The notes under the pieces are model-generated. The model was not told the DNA's origin. It saw only the letters and a list, made by a program, of their open reading frames with translations, and did no database searches. Below are positions 5,014 to 6,062 of a DNA stretch of 6,062 nucleotides, one piece after another. Each line of letters begins with the position of its first letter. Positions within the stretch are counted from its first letter, which is position 1. A program made the position numbers and the translations under genes. The DNA is from Candidatus Proteinoplasmatales archaeon SG8-5 (lineage in GTDB: Archaea > Thermoplasmatota > Thermoplasmata > SG8-5): contig LSSH01000089.1 in the NCBI GenBank assembly GCA_001595885.1, positions 1 through 6,062 of the forward strand, given 5' to 3'.

Positions 5014-6015
5014 ATGAGGATACTAATCGCGGAAGATGATGATATCTCACGCCTCTTAATGGAAAGACTCCTGGAGAGGGATGGACACGAAATTCTGTCC
5101 GCCACGAACGGCCAAGAGGGGTTGGAGGTTTACGAGAGCAACAAGGTAGACATGGCCATCCTGGACTGGATGATGCCGGAGATGGATGGCATCGAGTTGT
5201 GCAAATCCATACGGAGGATCGAAGGTGATATCCGGATACCTACGTACATAATCATGGTCACGGCCAAATCCGAAGCCGAGGACATGTTGCATGCCCTCTC
5301 GATCGGTGTGGACGATTTTCTCACCAAGCCCGTGGACAGGGACCTGCTCGAGCGGAGGATCAGCGCGGGACTGAAATACCAGAGCTTCCTGAGAATGAAG
5401 ACCGAGGTCGGCAGGTTCTCGCCAATTCTCAAACTCAGGGAGGAGCACACCGTACTGCGCAGCATGGTTCACATCACAGATGCTATCTACGACGAACTGG
5501 AGTCGGGAGTTCCGGAGCACGTCCTCGGTTGGCTGATGCTCACGCTCACGGATCTGACCCTGAGGCTGCATTACGAGAAGGAAGATATATATTATCAAAA
5601 GTTCATAAATGCCGTGACCTCAGAACACGTCGATTGGTTCGGTCAGATTTCCGAATCCTCCTTCGTGACCATCAGCGAGGAGCACGAGGAGCTGGAGACC
5701 AGGCTTATGAATATCCAAGGATTGATATCGCAGTACGCTATGAATCAACAGCGGGATCCGGTTCCCCTGAGAAAATCGGTGAAGGAGTACTCGGACATAC
5801 TTCTTCGCCACATGTACAGGGAGGAGAACATCTTCTTCCCGTTCGCCCAGAAGTACATATCCCACGAGGAGGTCGTGGACCTGATGGACAGGTTCAACAG
5901 ATTCGACAGGGAATACGGTCAGGACAGGATTAAAAAGACGGTCGGTGAGATCGACCGGTTCCTAGACCATTTGACCAAGGGCGGCAAAGCGGCCGAATGG
6001 AGGTCGGTCCAATGA
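5014..6015 (+). CDS. Response regulator: receiver domain fused to hemerythrin-like (HHE) diiron domain
   Basis: A 333-residue soluble signalling protein. Receiver domain at about residues 1-122: acidic pocket Glu7-Asp8-Asp9, phospho-acceptor Asp51 in LDWMMPEMDG, switch Thr83 in MVTAK and Lys105 in LTKP. All key residues are present, so it should accept phosphate from a histidine kinase, which is not in view. The helical C-terminal domain (about 135-318) matches hemerythrin/HHE: His145 (EEH), His186 and Glu190 (HYEKE), His224 (EEHEELE) and His266 with Glu270 (HMYREENIFFP), one ligand set per helix of a four-helix bundle. Such sites bind a non-heme diiron centre that reacts with oxygen or NO. 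Known family roles include oxygen sensing, storage and iron-nitrosyl chemistry, but here the role is inferred. There is no DNA-binding or enzymatic output domain, so signalling is probably by protein contact. The TGA overlaps the start of the next receiver gene (ATGA). Confidence 0.9.
   Translation: MRILIAEDDDISRLLMERLLERDGHEILSATNGQEGLEVYESNKVDMAILDWMMPEMDGIELCKSIRRIEGDIRIPTYIIMVTAKSEAEDMLHALSIGVDDFLTKPVDRDLLERRISAGLKYQSFLRMKTEVGRFSPILKLREEHTVLRSMVHITDAIYDELESGVPEHVLGWLMLTLTDLTLRLHYEKEDIYYQKFINAVTSEHVDWFGQISESSFVTISEEHEELETRLMNIQGLISQYAMNQQRDPVPLRKSVKEYSDILLRHMYREENIFFPFAQKYISHEEVVDLMDRFNRFDREYGQDRIKKTVGEIDRFLDHLTKGGKAAEWRSVQ
5999..6004 (+). promoter_or_regulatory. Strong Shine-Dalgarno for the overlapping downstream gene
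   Basis: GGAGGT lies inside the last codons of the receiver-hemerythrin gene, 7 nt before the ATG at 6012. It decides that start and supports coupled translation through the ATGA overlap. Confidence 0.75.
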
Positions 6016-6062
6016 AGCTTCTTGTGGCGGACGACAGCAGGCTGGACCGTGCTCTCTTCGGG
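6012..6062 (+). CDS. Start of a second response regulator receiver protein (3' truncated)
   Basis: Only 17 codons are visible: MKLLVADDSRLDRALFG. A hydrophobic strand (LLVA) followed by Asp-Asp-Ser is the first beta strand and acidic pocket of a CheY-like receiver domain, closely parallel to MRILIAEDD of the upstream gene. The ATG overlaps the upstream stop by the ATGA arrangement and has its own GGAGGT, so both are almost certainly in one operon and one signalling pathway. The output domain cannot be seen. Confidence 0.8.
   Translation, partial: MKLLVADDSRLDRALFG

Noticed and set aside
5056..5598. 180-codon minus-strand frame opposite the receiver-hemerythrin gene
   Set aside because: It is a shadow of a gene whose motifs are complete on the plus strand. 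No promoter or family motif supports it.

Overview
The window reads as a piece of an archaeal chromosome, most likely a euryarchaeon and perhaps Thermoplasmata-related. That last placement is an inference from gene style and was not tested. The support is an archaeal/eukaryotic-type prolyl-tRNA synthetase with a C-terminal zinc domain and terminal tyrosine, TATA boxes about 25-27 nt before apparent transcription starts, one gene that looks leaderless, and T-rich terminators without bacterial-type GC stems. Coding DNA is GC-rich and intergenic DNA is AT-rich.

Layout. Positions 1-1088 (+) hold the 3' part of proS. A convergent small two-helix membrane protein lies at 1165-1395 (-). Its promoter is back to back with that of a 545-residue protein at 1569-3206 (+). 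That protein has two N-terminal SAP/Rho-N-like modules, an acidic coiled coil, a long array of helical repeats and a C-terminal zinc ribbon. Positions 3207-3737 form a gene-free interval between two convergent 3' ends. It contains a T-rich terminator, two 15-bp near-palindromes 42 bp apart, and a degenerate 18-bp tandem repeat array rich in CTAG (about 3341-3692). A cysteine synthase family PLP enzyme lies at 3738-4859 (-), with an unusual cysteine-rich tail of about 40 residues. A divergent promoter region follows. At 5014-6015 (+) is a response regulator in which a receiver domain is fused to a hemerythrin-like diiron domain. Its stop codon overlaps the start of a second response regulator (6012-6062+), which is cut by the window edge.

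How the parts work together. proS is housekeeping. The cysteine synthase and the receiver-hemerythrin gene are divergently transcribed from a shared 150-bp region. The receiver-hemerythrin gene and the next receiver gene are translationally coupled and probably act in one phosphorelay, plausibly sensing oxygen, redox state or NO. The parts with least precedent known to me are the 18-bp array with its flanking twin palindromes, the SAP/helical-repeat/zinc-ribbon protein beside it, and the cysteine-rich tail on the cysteine synthase. There is no CRISPR array, tRNA, rRNA or transposase that I can see.
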